DNA of 64,000 nt, from contig JAJXWO010000010.1 in the NCBI GenBank assembly GCA_021781535.1, forward strand, positions 30,761-94,760, read 5' to 3'. Within the stretch, counting starts at the first letter, position 1, and every line of letters begins with the position of its first letter. The notes under the pieces were generated by a model. It was given only the letters and a program-made list of their open reading frames with translations. It ran no database searches and had not been told where the DNA came from. This document shows, one piece after another, positions 1 through 9,307 of this stretch. This DNA comes from Deltaproteobacteria bacterium. Its GTDB lineage: Bacteria; Desulfobacterota; Desulfuromonadia; Geobacterales; Pseudopelobacteraceae. A program made the translations under genes and the position numbers.

Positions 1-11
1 CAACGCTGGTC

Positions 12-482
12 ATGTACGATGAAGAGTTTCAGGAAGTTAATGAAGTTATTGAGCGTTTGCTGAAAGAAGCCAACGCCAAGGTGATATTTCTGGTCGATAA
101 GAATGGTCAGCTTATTTCCGGCGTTGGAGAAACCGAGCGTTTTGATACGACGTCACTCGCTTCTTTGACTGCCGGAAATATTGCGGCTACCGGTGGTTTG
201 GCCAAGCTGATAGGTGAAAAAGAGTTTTCGATTCTCTTCCACGAAGGGGAGAAGGATAATCTTCATATTTCAATTGTTGGCGGGAGGGTTATTCTCGTTG
301 TTTTGTTTGATAATCGCTCTTCCCTCGGCTTAGTCCGTCTCCGCGTAAAAAAATCGTCAGAAGAGCTTTCGGCTATTTTTGAAAAATTGATGAATAAATC
401 AGAAGAACGTGAAAAACGGGGTTCTGCTGATTTCCCATTTGCCGAAATAACTGATGATGACATCGATAATCTATTCAGCTAA
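12..482 (+). CDS. mglB: MglB-like roadblock/LC7 GTPase-activating protein
   Basis: This is a single roadblock/LC7 domain protein of 156 residues. The alpha-beta-beta-alpha-beta core covers about residues 5-120 and includes the VIFLVDKNGQLI strand pair and the SLASLTAGNIAA helix. The C-terminus is acidic and probably disordered. In the MglA/MglB system the MglB dimer acts as GAP for the Ras-like GTPase MglA, and mglA follows 100 bp downstream on the same strand. The frame stays open to the window edge, reading Thr-Leu-Val before Met12, so the true start may lie a few codons upstream. Family assignment is firm; the cellular role (polarity or motility) is inferred from homologues. Confidence 0.88.
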   Translation: MYDEEFQEVNEVIERLLKEANAKVIFLVDKNGQLISGVGETERFDTTSLASLTAGNIAATGGLAKLIGEKEFSILFHEGEKDNLHISIVGGRVILVVLFDNRSSLGLVRLRVKKSSEELSAIFEKLMNKSEEREKRGSADFPFAEITDDDIDNLFS

Positions 483-582
483 ACCAATCAAAGAATACGT
501 AGGATGTTACGACGTATTTTGTGTTTCCGGAACAGTCGAAACAATGCCAACGCACTATACTTAATAACGGGGAAAGTTAAAG

Positions 583-1170
583 ATGTCCTTCATCAACTAT
601 GCTTCTCGTGAAATAAATTGTAAAATCGTCTATTATGGCCCGGGTCTGTGCGGAAAAACGACAAATCTTCAGTTTATTTATCAACGGACTGCGCCGGATG
701 CCAAAGGTAAGATGATAAGTCTTGCGACCGAGACCGAACGCACACTGTTTTTTGATTTTCTTCCGCTTTCATTAGGTGAAATACGGGGATTTAAGACCCG
801 TTTTCATCTCTATACTGTTCCTGGGCAGGTTTTTTATGACGCATCCAGAAAACTGATTTTAAAGGGTGTTGATGGAGTTGTTTTTGTTGCTGATTCTCAG
901 GAAGAGCGAATAGATGCGAACATCGAGTCGCTTGAAAATTTGCGAATAAATCTTAAGGAGCAAGGCTACGATCTGGACAAACTACCGTACATAGTCCAAT
1001 ACAACAAACGGGATTTGCCGGGTGCCATGTCGGTTGATGAATTGCATAACGAGCTAAATCCTACGAATGTTCCTGAATTTGAAGCGTGTGCCACAACGGG
1101 AGAAGGGGTTTTTGAAACTCTCAAGGCAGTAGCCAAGCTCATTCTGATTGATCTTAAAAAAGGAAAATAA
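583..1170 (+). CDS. mglA: MglA-type Ras-like GTPase
   Basis: This is a 195-residue small GTPase. The P-loop GPGLCGKTT is at residues 19-27, switch II reads TVPGQ at 78-82, the G4 motif is NKRD and the G5-like motif is ATTGEG. Thr78 in place of the usual Asp of DxxG is a hallmark of the MglA family. It binds and hydrolyses GTP and, with its GAP MglB encoded just upstream, sets cell polarity and controls motility in Myxococcus; that role here is by analogy. Start is ATG after a GGGGAAAG ribosome site. The pair is probably co-transcribed. Confidence 0.93.
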   Translation: MSFINYASREINCKIVYYGPGLCGKTTNLQFIYQRTAPDAKGKMISLATETERTLFFDFLPLSLGEIRGFKTRFHLYTVPGQVFYDASRKLILKGVDGVVFVADSQEERIDANIESLENLRINLKEQGYDLDKLPYIVQYNKRDLPGAMSVDELHNELNPTNVPEFEACATTGEGVFETLKAVAKLILIDLKKGK

Positions 1171-1333
1171 GGTGTATGAGATTCTCTCATACACGCAGAC
1201 AATGGACTGTTAATGGAGTTGGCATCAAGCTGCGCTGCCAACAGATTTGCGCCGAGAGTTCTTTGGGCTTGATTTAATTTACAGGGCATGGTAGGTATCT
1301 CATCCCGCCGTTATTGAAGTTTGCTGCACACAC

Positions 1334-1426
1334 GGAGAGATGGCCGAGTAGGTCGAAGGCGCTCGCCTGCTAAGCGAGTATACTGGGAAACCGGTATCGA
1401 GGGTTCGAATCCCTCTCTCTCCGCCA
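1334..1426 (+). tRNA. tRNA-Ser(GCT)
   Basis: The 93-nt gene includes an encoded CCA. The acceptor stem pairs GGAGAGA with TCTCTCC, the anticodon loop is CTGCTAA (anticodon GCT) between CTCGC and GCGAG, and there is a long type II variable arm and a GGTTCGAATCC T-arm. All features match serine tRNA reading AGC/AGU. Confidence 0.97.
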
Positions 1427-1495
1427 CTATTTCATATAGTACTGTTCCCCAGCCAAAAGAATCCACTCCTTCTGAATGTCTCCTGCTTCACATCG

Positions 1496-1945
1496 CTACG
1501 TTGGGATTCCTTCTCTGGCCAGTTGGTCGCATCGTTCATTTTCAACATGCCCCGCATGTCCCCGTACCCATTTCCATTGGACTGAATGTGGTTTTGTCAC
1601 GGTGAGCAACTGCTCCCACAGGTCTTGGTTTACGACCGGTTCCTTTTTGCTGTTGCGCCACCCTTTACGCTGCCATCCTGCAATCCATTCAGTCATCCCT
1701 TTAACCAGATATTGCGAATCGGTTGTAATCAAGACCTGGCAGGGACGAGTCAGCTGACGAAGTGCTTCGATCGCCGCTGTCATCTCCATGCGATTATTGG
1801 TTGTGTTTTTGGCACCACCTTTCAGCTCTTTCACGTGTCCGCTATAACGCAGGATCGCTCCGTAACCACCGGGCCCCGGATTGCCACTGCAGGCACCGTC
1901 GCAGAAAATCTCCACAGTCGGAGTGTCATTTTCTCCCACAATCAA
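1496..1945 (-). CDS. rnhA: Ribonuclease HI
   Basis: This is a 149-residue RNase H type 1 enzyme that cleaves the RNA strand of RNA-DNA hybrids. The metal-binding DEDD set is visible: Asp16 in [10 protein letters not shown], Glu54 in NNRMEM, Asp76 in TTDSQY and the final Asp in ENERCD, with the catalytic His in RGHAGH. Length matches the family. Its 5' end overlaps the 3' end of the upstream plsC-like gene by 20 bp, so the two are probably co-transcribed. Confidence 0.96.
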   Translation of the reverse strand: MIVGENDTPTVEIFCDGACSGNPGPGGYGAILRYSGHVKELKGGAKNTTNNRMEMTAAIEALRQLTRPCQVLITTDSQYLVKGMTEWIAGWQRKGWRNSKKEPVVNQDLWEQLLTVTKPHSVQWKWVRGHAGHVENERCDQLAREGIPT

Positions 1946-2579
1946 CCCTTTCTTTGATAAGCAAATTCGAAATTGCCTGCATTAGTCGGTCAACAATCAG
2001 TACGTGGGTTTCTTTGCAGTCTTCCAATTGAAACAGATCGCTGAAATCGAGAGCAGCGCCAAAAATTACCGCAGCATCTTGTCTGAAACCGGGAAACTTC
2101 CAGTTGTTAAGGCCAATTAAGGCTGTTGGAATGACGCTTGGGCGGGTGTCGTAGATGATTTTTCCGACGCCGCGGTTGCCGGGGCCCAATTGGCCGTCTT
2201 TATGTCGTGTACCCTCAGGAAACAACATGACTTTCTGGTCAAGAAGCAGGGTATTCAATCTTCGGCCAGCTCTGACGTCTCTCTTGCGCCTGACTGGAAA
2301 AGCTCCCCATGATGCGTAAATCAGCCGTTGGAATCTTTTTTCAAACAGTTCCTCTTTGGCCGGTGCCCAGAGCATCTGCAATGGGTTATACCTGATAACG
2401 GCCCAGGGAAGAAAGATTGTGTCATATGCTGATATATGATTGGAAGCTATTAGAACAGGGCCACAGTGCGGAATGTTGTCATTACCCTTGATAACAAACC
2501 TGTTCAGGCATGAAGCGTAGATCCCGACAATGTATATTGAAAATGTCACCCAGCAGCGTTGGACAAAAGGTGCCTTCAC
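1926..2579 (-). CDS. plsC: 1-acylglycerol-3-phosphate acyltransferase (PlsC family)
   Basis: This is a 217-residue membrane-associated lysophosphatidate acyltransferase. It has an N-terminal hydrophobic segment (about residues 10-25), the catalytic HX4D motif NHISAYDT (His48, Asp53) and the substrate-binding FPEGTR motif near residue 120. It adds the second acyl chain during phosphatidic acid synthesis. It is the first gene of a probable two-gene operon with rnhA, overlapping it by 20 bp. It is short for PlsC, so another lyso-lipid acyltransferase role is possible. Confidence 0.9.
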   Translation of the reverse strand: MKAPFVQRCWVTFSIYIVGIYASCLNRFVIKGNDNIPHCGPVLIASNHISAYDTIFLPWAVIRYNPLQMLWAPAKEELFEKRFQRLIYASWGAFPVRRKRDVRAGRRLNTLLLDQKVMLFPEGTRHKDGQLGPGNRGVGKIIYDTRPSVIPTALIGLNNWKFPGFRQDAAVIFGAALDFSDLFQLEDCKETHVLIVDRLMQAISNLLIKERVDCGRK

Positions 2580-2762
2580 GGAATTCCTTTAAATAGTTGT
2601 GGTTTGGATATTTGCAGCATTTATAACACGCCGGAGCGTTTCAGGCAAGAATCCACGGGGGTGGAATAATACTTTGAAATCACATATGATATGGTATACA
2701 TGCTACGGGCCTGCCGGTGCCGGTCGGACGTGTGGTTGCACAAAAACGAGTGAAATCGAGGT

Positions 2763-3119
2763 TTGTTACAATTGACTGTTTTTGCCGTAAGTGAAGAAAA
2801 GAACCGCTGGCTGCAGCTGAAAATGGCCGAGTTGGGAGTGCGAGAAGAAGATTTTGCAGAAAGTTTCGTTCGCTCATCCGGTAATGGTGGTCAGCATGTC
2901 AACAAGACTTCAAGCTGTGTTCAGCTGAAACATTTACCGACAGGTCTCCACGTTTCCTGTATGCGTGAGCGGAGTCAATCGGTGAACCGGTTTCTGGCGC
3001 GCCGTGAGTTGCTTGAGCGAATCGAAGCCGCTTCAGGGGGAAAAACGACCGAAATGAAACGTATTGAAAAACTGCGCAGACAGAAGGACCGGCGCAGGAG
3101 GCGTGGCGCCACCACGTGA
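2763..3119 (+). CDS. RF-1 domain peptidyl-tRNA hydrolase-like protein (ArfB/C12orf65 type)
   Basis: This 118-residue protein contains only the class I release-factor catalytic domain. The GGQ motif is at residues 42-44 in [12 protein letters not shown], followed by the usual ERSQ..N..A.R helix and a Lys/Arg-rich C-terminal tail ([13 protein letters not shown]) that in ArfB-type proteins enters the empty mRNA channel. It lacks codon-recognition domains, so it should hydrolyse peptidyl-tRNA on stalled ribosomes rather than decode stops. The start is TTG at 2763 or the in-frame TTG at 2772; no strong Shine-Dalgarno is visible. Convergent with polA. Confidence 0.82.
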   Translation: MLQLTVFAVSEEKNRWLQLKMAELGVREEDFAESFVRSSGNGGQHVNKTSSCVQLKHLPTGLHVSCMRERSQSVNRFLARRELLERIEAASGGKTTEMKRIEKLRRQKDRRRRRGATT

Positions 3120-3162
3120 AGAAGGTCTTGAAACGGTCAGGGCGCCGGTTTCAGGTGGTGGC
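3108..3162. terminator. Possible bidirectional terminator hairpin
   Basis: Perfect 8-bp arms GCCACCAC and GTGGTGGC flank a 39-nt loop between the convergent release-factor-like gene and polA. A short T-rich stretch follows on the plus side. The long loop makes this weak. Confidence 0.35.
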
Positions 3163-3171
3163 TTTATATGT

Positions 3172-5946
3172 CTAGTGTGCTTCGCTCCAGTTGGCCCCGT
3201 GACTGATGTCCACCTTGAGAGGGACCTTTGTTTCAAATGCATGCCCCATTTCTTCCTCCACAAGTTGTTCCATCGTCAGTAATTCATCTTCCGGAACCTC
3301 AAAAACAAGTTCATCATGTACCTGCATAATCAGACTGCTTTTAAGCTTTTCCAGACGAATACGTGAGTCCACCCGGATCATGGCGCATTTAATGATGTCA
3401 GCCGCCGAACCCTGGATGGGATAGTTTATGGCGTTACGACGTGCAAAAGCCAGGACATTGCCGTTGCTGCTCTTGATATCCGGGATCGGCAGCCGCCTGC
3501 CGAGGATTGTTCTTACGCAGCCGTGCTCTTCAGCTTCCCGGATGCAGGAGTCGAGAAATGCGATGGCTCCATGATGCCGTTCTTTGTACGTGTTGATGAA
3601 CTCTTCAGCTGTTTTACGCCCAATACCAAGTTGTTTTGCAAGCGAGAAGGATCCTTGGCCATAGATTATGCCGAAATTGATGGTTTTTGCCTGACGCCGC
3701 ATCTCGGGAGTGACCATTTCCGGGAAAATCCCAAAAACTTCGGCGGCGGTGCGGGTGTGGATGTCTTCGTCATTGGCAAAGGCATGGCAGAACACCGTGT
3801 CTTCGGAGAGGTGGGCAAGTACGCGCAGTTCTATCTGTGAGTAGTCAGCGGCCAGTATGACATGCCCCGGCGGTGCGATAAAAGCGTGGCGGATACGTCG
3901 TCCTTCTTCGCTGCGGATTGGAATGTTCTGCAAGTTCGGGTCGGATGACGAGAGTCGCCCGGTGCTCGTGACCGTCTGGTTGTATGAGGTATGCACCCGG
4001 CCGGTACGTGGGCAGATAAGGCGCGGGAGTGCATCCGTGTAGGTGGATTTGAGCTTCGCTACAGTCCGGTAATCAAGGATCAAGCGAGCGATTTCCTGCT
4101 CTTCAGCCAGAGTGGTCAGTACCTCGTTGTCAGTTGACCATCCGGTTTTTCCTTTGGTCTTTTTGCCGGTCTTCAAGCCGAGTCGTTCAAAAAGAATTTC
4201 ACCGAGCTGTTTCGGAGAATTGAGGTTGAAAGGTTCTCCGGCCAGACGGAAAATATGCTCCTCCAGTATTCTCATTCGTTCAGCAAAGTCGACAGACAGG
4301 CTATTCAGAAGATCACAATCGAGAAGTACACCATGATTTTCCATGCCGGCCAGAATTACTACCAGTGGCATTTCAACCGTATGAAGCAGTTTGTCGTCAT
4401 TGTCGGCCGCAAGCAGAGGCTCAAACTTCCGCCGCAGCAGCCAGGTAGCATCAGCATCTTCTGCTGCATAGCGTGCAGCAGCCTCCAGACTCACTTCGGC
4501 AAAGTTAATTTCTCCCTTACCGCTGCCGGCCACCTCACGGTAACTGATCATGCGGTGATTCAGGTGTTCCTGTGCCAAAGCGTCAAGGCCGTGGCCATGC
4601 CGTGACGGATTGAGCAGGTAAGAGGCCAGCATGGTATCGAACCAGACGCCTGCCAGGTTGATGCCGTTATTAGCCAGCACCTGCATATCAAACTTGATGT
4701 TTTGGCCAACCTTGTGCGACGCAGGATTCTCCAATACTGGGCGCAGGCGGTCGAGAACCATGCGGTGAGGCAGTTGACCTTTGACTATGTGTGAGGACTG
4801 GTTGGATTGACTGAAATTGAAGCCTGTTTGGCAGCTGTCTGCTGAAGGTGATTTTATTTCAGGAGAGGAGACCGAATGATTCGGGAGTGATGTTACATGC
4901 CCTATCGGAAGGTAAGAGGCCTCATGATCATGGTACGAGAATGAAAGTCCGACAATCTCTGCCAGACGCGGGTCAAGGCTGGTCGTCTCCAGGTCGAAGG
5001 CAAATTCACCAGCCTGCTCCAGTCCCGTTATAAGAGCATCAAGTCCCGCCACTGTTGTCACCGTAATATACCTTTCGGAAGTAAGGGTCGCCTTGCCGGT
5101 TAGCTCTCTGATCAGTGAGGTGAACCCAAACTTCTTAAAGATCGCGTTAAGGGACTTCTGATCCGGCTCCTGTGCCGTCAAAGATTCAAGATCAACCACC
5201 AGCGGAACATTGAGTTCGATCGTCGCCAAGCGCCGCGAGAGCAACGCCTGATCACGGAATTCACGTAGTTTTTCACCGTTTTTACCTTTGACCTCATCAG
5301 CCCGTGCCAACAGCGCATCAAGTGAACCAAATTCAAGGATCAGTTTGGCCGCGGTTTTTTCTCCAATGCCCGGTACGCCGGGAATGTTGTCAGAGGAGTC
5401 ACCCGCTAATCCCAAGATGTCAATAACCAGTTCCGGGCCGACACCAAAGCGCTCAACCACGTCACTAATTCCAGACTCTTTGCCTTTCATGGTATCAAGC
5501 AGGGTGACATGGTCAGTCACAATTTGCATCAAGTCCTTGTCACCGGTAACCACCACTACGTTTCCCCCTTGAGCGGAGAAACGTGCTGCCAGAGTACCGA
5601 TTATATCATCAGCCTCAAAGCCCTGCAGTTCCAGCGTTGGTATGTTGAACGCTCTCACTACCTCCCGGATAGGCTCCATTTGAACGCGCAAATCATCCGG
5701 CATCGCAGCGCGATTGGCCTTGTACTCCGGATACATTTCGGTGCGGAAGGTGATCCGCCCAGCGTCAAAAACCACAGCAACATGTTCAGGTTGATAGTCC
5801 TTGAGCAGTTTGAGCAGCATCTGGATAAAACCGAAGATGGCGTTGGTGGGAAAGCCGCTGGGAGACGATAAGTGCCGGATTGCGTAGTAGGCGCGGTAGA
5901 TGTAAGATGAGCCATCAACAAGATAAAGCGTCTTTTGAGAACTCAT
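3172..5946 (-). CDS. polA: DNA polymerase I
   Basis: This is a 924-residue full-length Pol I. The N-terminal 5'-3' exonuclease (about 1-290) includes YRAYYA and the VVVTGDKD metal motif. The 3'-5' exonuclease domain (about 295-505) keeps the acidic residues in FDLETTSLD, NIKFD and AAEDADAT, so proofreading is expected. The polymerase domain has motif A DYSQIELR, motif B RRQAKTINFGIIYGQ and motif C QVHDELVFE. About 35 Ser/Asn/Gln-rich residues sit inside the 3'-5' exonuclease domain near residues 350-385, where I expect a shorter loop. The start overlaps the stop of the small upstream DUF4177-like gene by 4 bp, implying translational coupling. Confidence 0.97.
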   Translation of the reverse strand: MSSQKTLYLVDGSSYIYRAYYAIRHLSSPSGFPTNAIFGFIQMLLKLLKDYQPEHVAVVFDAGRITFRTEMYPEYKANRAAMPDDLRVQMEPIREVVRAFNIPTLELQGFEADDIIGTLAARFSAQGGNVVVVTGDKDLMQIVTDHVTLLDTMKGKESGISDVVERFGVGPELVIDILGLAGDSSDNIPGVPGIGEKTAAKLILEFGSLDALLARADEVKGKNGEKLREFRDQALLSRRLATIELNVPLVVDLESLTAQEPDQKSLNAIFKKFGFTSLIRELTGKATLTSERYITVTTVAGLDALITGLEQAGEFAFDLETTSLDPRLAEIVGLSFSYHDHEASYLPIGHVTSLPNHSVSSPEIKSPSADSCQTGFNFSQSNQSSHIVKGQLPHRMVLDRLRPVLENPASHKVGQNIKFDMQVLANNGINLAGVWFDTMLASYLLNPSRHGHGLDALAQEHLNHRMISYREVAGSGKGEINFAEVSLEAAARYAAEDADATWLLRRKFEPLLAADNDDKLLHTVEMPLVVILAGMENHGVLLDCDLLNSLSVDFAERMRILEEHIFRLAGEPFNLNSPKQLGEILFERLGLKTGKKTKGKTGWSTDNEVLTTLAEEQEIARLILDYRTVAKLKSTYTDALPRLICPRTGRVHTSYNQTVTSTGRLSSSDPNLQNIPIRSEEGRRIRHAFIAPPGHVILAADYSQIELRVLAHLSEDTVFCHAFANDEDIHTRTAAEVFGIFPEMVTPEMRRQAKTINFGIIYGQGSFSLAKQLGIGRKTAEEFINTYKERHHGAIAFLDSCIREAEEHGCVRTILGRRLPIPDIKSSNGNVLAFARRNAINYPIQGSAADIIKCAMIRVDSRIRLEKLKSSLIMQVHDELVFEVPEDELLTMEQLVEEEMGHAFETKVPLKVDISHGANWSEAH

Positions 5947-6134
5947 GGTTTTTCATCTCCGGAAGAGATTTCCCGGGTGAAAAGAGCAAAGGCCATAGCC
6001 GGGCGCTTGCTTGATTCGCGCATGGCAAACTGGAGACCATCAAAGTTCCACCCTTTGGCAATCCAATGGTTAAGAGTTTCTTCTATAGAGTCTTCGGTGA
6101 CGGTCCCAATTTCAATAACCTTGTAAATCAGCAT
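5943..6134 (-). CDS. Small DUF4177-like protein
   Basis: A 63-residue protein with the single-strand/helix pattern of DUF4177 (YKVIEIG ... ETLNHWIAKGWNFDGLQF). Its function is not known. It lies directly upstream of polA with a 4-bp stop/start overlap, which argues that it is genuinely translated. No signal peptide or membrane segment is seen. Confidence 0.7.
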   Translation of the reverse strand: MLIYKVIEIGTVTEDSIEETLNHWIAKGWNFDGLQFAMRESSKRPAMAFALFTREISSGDEKP

Positions 6135-6182
6135 GATTGATCCTTAAATGCCACTCTGCTGCTACGCTGTATGGGGTTGCAT

Positions 6183-6207
6183 AAAAAAAGGCGGCTCGAA
6201 AGCCGCC
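6183..6207 (-). terminator. Rho-independent terminator of the IclR gene
   Basis: On the minus strand a perfect 7-bp stem (GGCGGCT / AGCCGCC, loop TTCG) is followed by seven T residues, 24 bp after the IclR gene stop. Confidence 0.88.
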
Positions 6208-6230
6208 ATAGAGAGGTCTGTAAAAAATAA

Positions 6231-7013
6231 TTACTTCTGGAAACCAAGTTTTGCGGAAATTTCGTCTCCCGCTTTCAGTGCCAGTGGAATCAGCTCGTTT
6301 TTAATGCGTTCATCAGAAAAGCGCATTGAGGGACCGGAAATACTGACTGCACCGATAATACGGCGGGTATAGTCACGAATTGGAGCGCTGACACACTTGA
6401 CGCCAGTGTCCAGTTCTTCAATGTCAAGGGCGTACCCCTGTTCAGTAATGAGCTTCAGCTGCTTTTTTAGTACATCACGATCGGTAATAGTATTTGGAGT
6501 ATAGCTTTTCAACTCTTTCGATGAGAAATATGCTTCAAGTTCCTCATCACTCATATAGGCTATCTGTACTTTACCGGCCGCAGTGCAATATGCCGGTAGT
6601 CGTGAGCCCACCCGCGGTACAACCCTCACGGTCATGGTGGTTTCGACAACGTCAAGATAGACAATGTTGAAGTCTTTCAGGATTGAAACATAGGTAGTCT
6701 CATTGCAGTTAGCAACCAGTGCCTCAAGTACTGGTTTTGACTGCCTGAGCAGACCCATCTGTTTGATGAATGTCTGTCCGAGTTCAAGGGTCTTCAGGCC
6801 AAGTCGGTAGTTTTCCGTCACTTTATTTTGTTCAATGTAACTGCGGGATTCAAGCGTTGCAAGCAACCTGAAGACATTGTTTTTGTGAAGTTTTAAGCGT
6901 TTGCTCAGTTCTGTGACGCCCAGTTCGTCAACTTCACCATGGAATTGCTCCAAAAGGTCGAGGGCGTGGGAGACCGCCTGGATAAGATATTCAGATTTTT
7001 CTTTTTTTGCCAT
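6231..7013 (-). CDS. IclR-family transcriptional regulator
   Basis: This protein has an N-terminal winged helix (about residues 10-75, including ELGVTELSKRLKLHKNNVFRLL cut across two helices) and a C-terminal IclR effector-binding domain (GLKTLELG, TYVSILKDFNIVYLD, AYCTAAGKVQ, ERIKNELIPLA). The start chosen is ATG at 7013 (MAKKEKSEY) because AAAGGACT lies 7 nt upstream; the frame remains open for 17 more codons. IclR proteins usually respond to small carboxylates or aromatic compounds; the ligand here is unknown. It is divergent from the Usp gene at 7244, so the 230-bp gap may hold shared control sites, including an ATATTC/GAATAT dyad near 7100-7140. Confidence 0.92.
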   Translation of the reverse strand: MAKKEKSEYLIQAVSHALDLLEQFHGEVDELGVTELSKRLKLHKNNVFRLLATLESRSYIEQNKVTENYRLGLKTLELGQTFIKQMGLLRQSKPVLEALVANCNETTYVSILKDFNIVYLDVVETTMTVRVVPRVGSRLPAYCTAAGKVQIAYMSDEELEAYFSSKELKSYTPNTITDRDVLKKQLKLITEQGYALDIEELDTGVKCVSAPIRDYTRRIIGAVSISGPSMRFSDERIKNELIPLALKAGDEISAKLGFQK

Positions 7014-7243
7014 GAGACGAGTCCTTTTAATGAATGAGAGTGTTAAAAATCGTAGGTGCAACATATCTAAATTAAAGAGTTAATTAAAAAACAGACCAAA
7101 TATTCGATTTTTGCTATATTTTTGGAAAATACTAGAATATTGTTTTACAATTGTCAAGTGTGAATAATTGCTTTATATTTAATATTCTATACGGCCACTG
7201 CATCTACTCAGATTCATGTTTATACAAAACTTACGGGGATGAC

Positions 7244-7699
7244 ATGCTGAACCTGCGCAAAAAAATACTCGTAGCAATTGATGGATCTCCTCAGTCTGAC
7301 AAAGCTGCCGAAGAGGCAGTGCGGCTTGCCGCCGGGAATCAGAGCCAGTTCAAAAGTCGAATTTATGCATTACTCGTGCTGCCGAATGCGCCGACATCAA
7401 CATATACCGACTTTGTGCCGACCGCCCCGATGACTGAAACAAAAAAATGGGACGAGCTTCGAGAACGAATATTTTATGTTGTAGAAAAATGTGCAGCGGA
7501 GCACAATATACCGTTGGAGATGATTGTTGAATACGGTGACCCGGCTGATAAAATTATCTCACTTGCCAAGCACGAAGAAATTGACGTAATTGTTATTGGC
7601 AGTTCCGGCAAAGGATTTATCCAGCGGCGGATCAAGGGGAGTGTTTCCCATACAGTAGCTAGTAACGCCGCCTGTTCGGTTTATATCGTGAGGGGGTGA
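7244..7699 (+). CDS. Universal stress protein (UspA family)
   Basis: A 151-residue single Usp domain. It has the N-terminal strand KILVAIDGS and the C-terminal ATP-binding signature G-x2-G-x9-G-S (GSSG then nine residues then GS), so it is probably the ATP-binding subtype. The ATG at 7244 follows GGGGATGAC; the frame is open 31 codons upstream but that segment is not Usp-like. The stop overlaps or abuts the next gene, suggesting an operon with the deacetylase. Confidence 0.93.
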   Translation: MLNLRKKILVAIDGSPQSDKAAEEAVRLAAGNQSQFKSRIYALLVLPNAPTSTYTDFVPTAPMTETKKWDELRERIFYVVEKCAAEHNIPLEMIVEYGDPADKIISLAKHEEIDVIVIGSSGKGFIQRRIKGSVSHTVASNAACSVYIVRG

Positions 7700-7719
7700 T
7701 AAAGGAAGGATTCTTGTCG

Positions 7720-8511
7720 ATGTATTATTTTTTAGTACGATTGTTTTTCGTTTTAATTGTTTTACTGATGCCGCTTTCAGCCTCTGCTGTTGAATCATTC
7801 CGAGTACCGATACTACTATATCACCGGCTTGGTGCTAAAGTTGTTGATGGTATGACGATGACAACTCCTGTTTTTGAAGCACAGATGAAATATCTGCATG
7901 ATAACGGTTACAAAGTGATTCCGCTGCGGCAACTTGTTGACTATTATCGGGGCACGGCACCCGCACCGGGGCCTAAATCGGTTGTAATCGTAGAAGATGA
8001 TGCCCATAAGTCGGTCTACAGCGACATGCTTCCGATCATAAAACGATATCGTTACCCGGTAACAATTTTTTCCTACCCATCAGCAATCTCCAACGCAAAA
8101 TATGCCTTGACCTGGGATCAGATGCGTGAGCTGACTAAAACCGGACTCTTTAACATTCAATCCCATACGTACTGGCATCCGAACTTTAAGAAGGAGCGGC
8201 GAAAGTTAAGCCAGGCAGCTTTGGACACATTTGTAACGACACAACTAAAAAAATCAAAAGCTCGTCTGGAAGCAGAACTGGGAACTAAGGTTGATATGCT
8301 GGCCTGGCCTTTTGGGATCTACGATGACTACCTGATACGGAAAGCTACAGAAGCCGGTTATGTCGCAACATTCACTATTGAACGGCGACACGCAACAGCA
8401 TCAGACTCTGTGTTAAAGCTGCCACGTTATCTCCTGGTAAATGCCGACAGTGGCAAGGCGTTTGTACGTCTCCTCGAGGGTAATGCCGTCAAGCGAAATG
8501 TCGTCTATTAA
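7720..8511 (+). CDS. Secreted polysaccharide deacetylase-like protein
   Basis: This 263-residue protein has a signal peptide (FFVLIVLLMPLSASA, cleavage near residue 24) and a NodB-type fold. The metal-binding residues are recognisable: EDDAH in place of the usual TFDDG motif 1, SHTYWH for the HxxxH/HSxxH motif, and WPFGIYDD as motif 3. It probably removes acetyl groups from an exopolysaccharide or peptidoglycan in the periplasm (PgaB-like catalytic domain). The start is ATG 7720 after AAAGGAAGG; GTG 7696 is an alternative. The motif 1 change (Val-Glu before Asp-Asp) is worth noting for activity. Confidence 0.85.
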   Translation: MYYFLVRLFFVLIVLLMPLSASAVESFRVPILLYHRLGAKVVDGMTMTTPVFEAQMKYLHDNGYKVIPLRQLVDYYRGTAPAPGPKSVVIVEDDAHKSVYSDMLPIIKRYRYPVTIFSYPSAISNAKYALTWDQMRELTKTGLFNIQSHTYWHPNFKKERRKLSQAALDTFVTTQLKKSKARLEAELGTKVDMLAWPFGIYDDYLIRKATEAGYVATFTIERRHATASDSVLKLPRYLLVNADSGKAFVRLLEGNAVKRNVVY

Positions 8512-8696
8512 TGCCAGGTGGTGCTCCGAAAAAACAGTGCTGTCCTGACTGCACATGTTGCCAATGGTGTTCGGATGACCGCTGCAGGATCTGTCTGAAT
8601 CAAGCAGGTTGCCGTCGCCGCAAACTTTCCATGGCGGAGCAGATTGCGCAGTACGACGCGCTTAATTCTTCCGATTCTGACACGCTAACATCTTAA
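8511..8696 (+). CDS. Small Cys-rich protein
   Basis: A 61-residue protein with eight or more cysteines clustered in the first 35 residues (QCCPDCTCCQWC, then RCRICLNQAGC), followed by a helical SMAEQIAQYD segment. It probably binds zinc or a metal cluster. Its ATG overlaps the stop of the deacetylase (TAATG), so it is likely translationally coupled. No named family is recognised. Confidence 0.65.
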   Translation: MPGGAPKKQCCPDCTCCQWCSDDRCRICLNQAGCRRRKLSMAEQIAQYDALNSSDSDTLTS

Positions 8697-8846
8697 CTTA
8701 CACTTTTTATATCTCCAGGCATTATATGGCCATTATGAAGCGTACGTTGAATAGTGTACATATAAGGATGTTAAAATATTTTGCTTGGAGCAATCGCTAG
8801 TAATATGATAAAAATATCTAGTTGTTAAATTAATGGGAGGTCGCAA

Positions 8847-9257
8847 GTGAAAAAAACAGCATTAGTAGTTCTCAGTATTGCCGCTCTCGCCCTTGCAGGG
8901 TGCAAAGACAAACCTAAGACTGAAGTACCAACCGCTACTCCACAGCAGGGCCAGATGCCAGGCGCTGCAACCCAAACCGGGGATCCGCACGCTGGTATGA
9001 AAGCCCAGGAAATTCCTGCAGGCGCGGGCAAAAAAGCAACCGTTGCCGAGACCATGAATTCTGGCGGTTACACGTATGTGGAAGCAGCTGACGAAAAAGG
9101 CGGGAAAGTCTGGTTGGCACTGCCTGAAACCAAGGTTGCAAAAGGTGACAAGATTGAGTATCCGGATACTCCACCCATGGCGAACTTCCATAGTAAAACC
9201 CTGAATAAAACCTTTGATAAAATTCTTTTCATTCCCGGTATCAGGATTGATAAGTAG
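8847..9257 (+). CDS. Lipoprotein with NrfJ-like OB-fold core
   Basis: This 136-residue protein has a signal peptide ending in a lipobox (LALAGC, lipidated Cys at residue 19), then a Pro/Gln/Gly-rich linker to about residue 50. The compact domain contains GGYTYVEAADEKGGKVWLALPE and a C-terminal strand, resembling small NrfJ/OB-fold proteins found near c-type cytochromes. The ATG follows GGGAGGTCGCAAG. Function is not known. A strong terminator follows. Confidence 0.72.
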   Translation: MKKTALVVLSIAALALAGCKDKPKTEVPTATPQQGQMPGAATQTGDPHAGMKAQEIPAGAGKKATVAETMNSGGYTYVEAADEKGGKVWLALPETKVAKGDKIEYPDTPPMANFHSKTLNKTFDKILFIPGIRIDK

Positions 9258-9278
9258 GTTTCAGGGTAGCTGTAACGG

Positions 9279-9307
9279 ACGGGGTCATGAAATGGCCCCG
9301 TTTTTTT
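9279..9307 (+). terminator. Rho-independent terminator of the lipoprotein gene
   Basis: CGGGG / CCCCG stem with the loop TCATGAAATGG, then seven T residues, 22 bp after the lipoprotein stop. Confidence 0.9.

Noticed and set aside
1321..1605. Open frame covering tRNA-Ser
   Set aside because: It is translated from the tRNA itself and the antisense of rnhA; no protein features.
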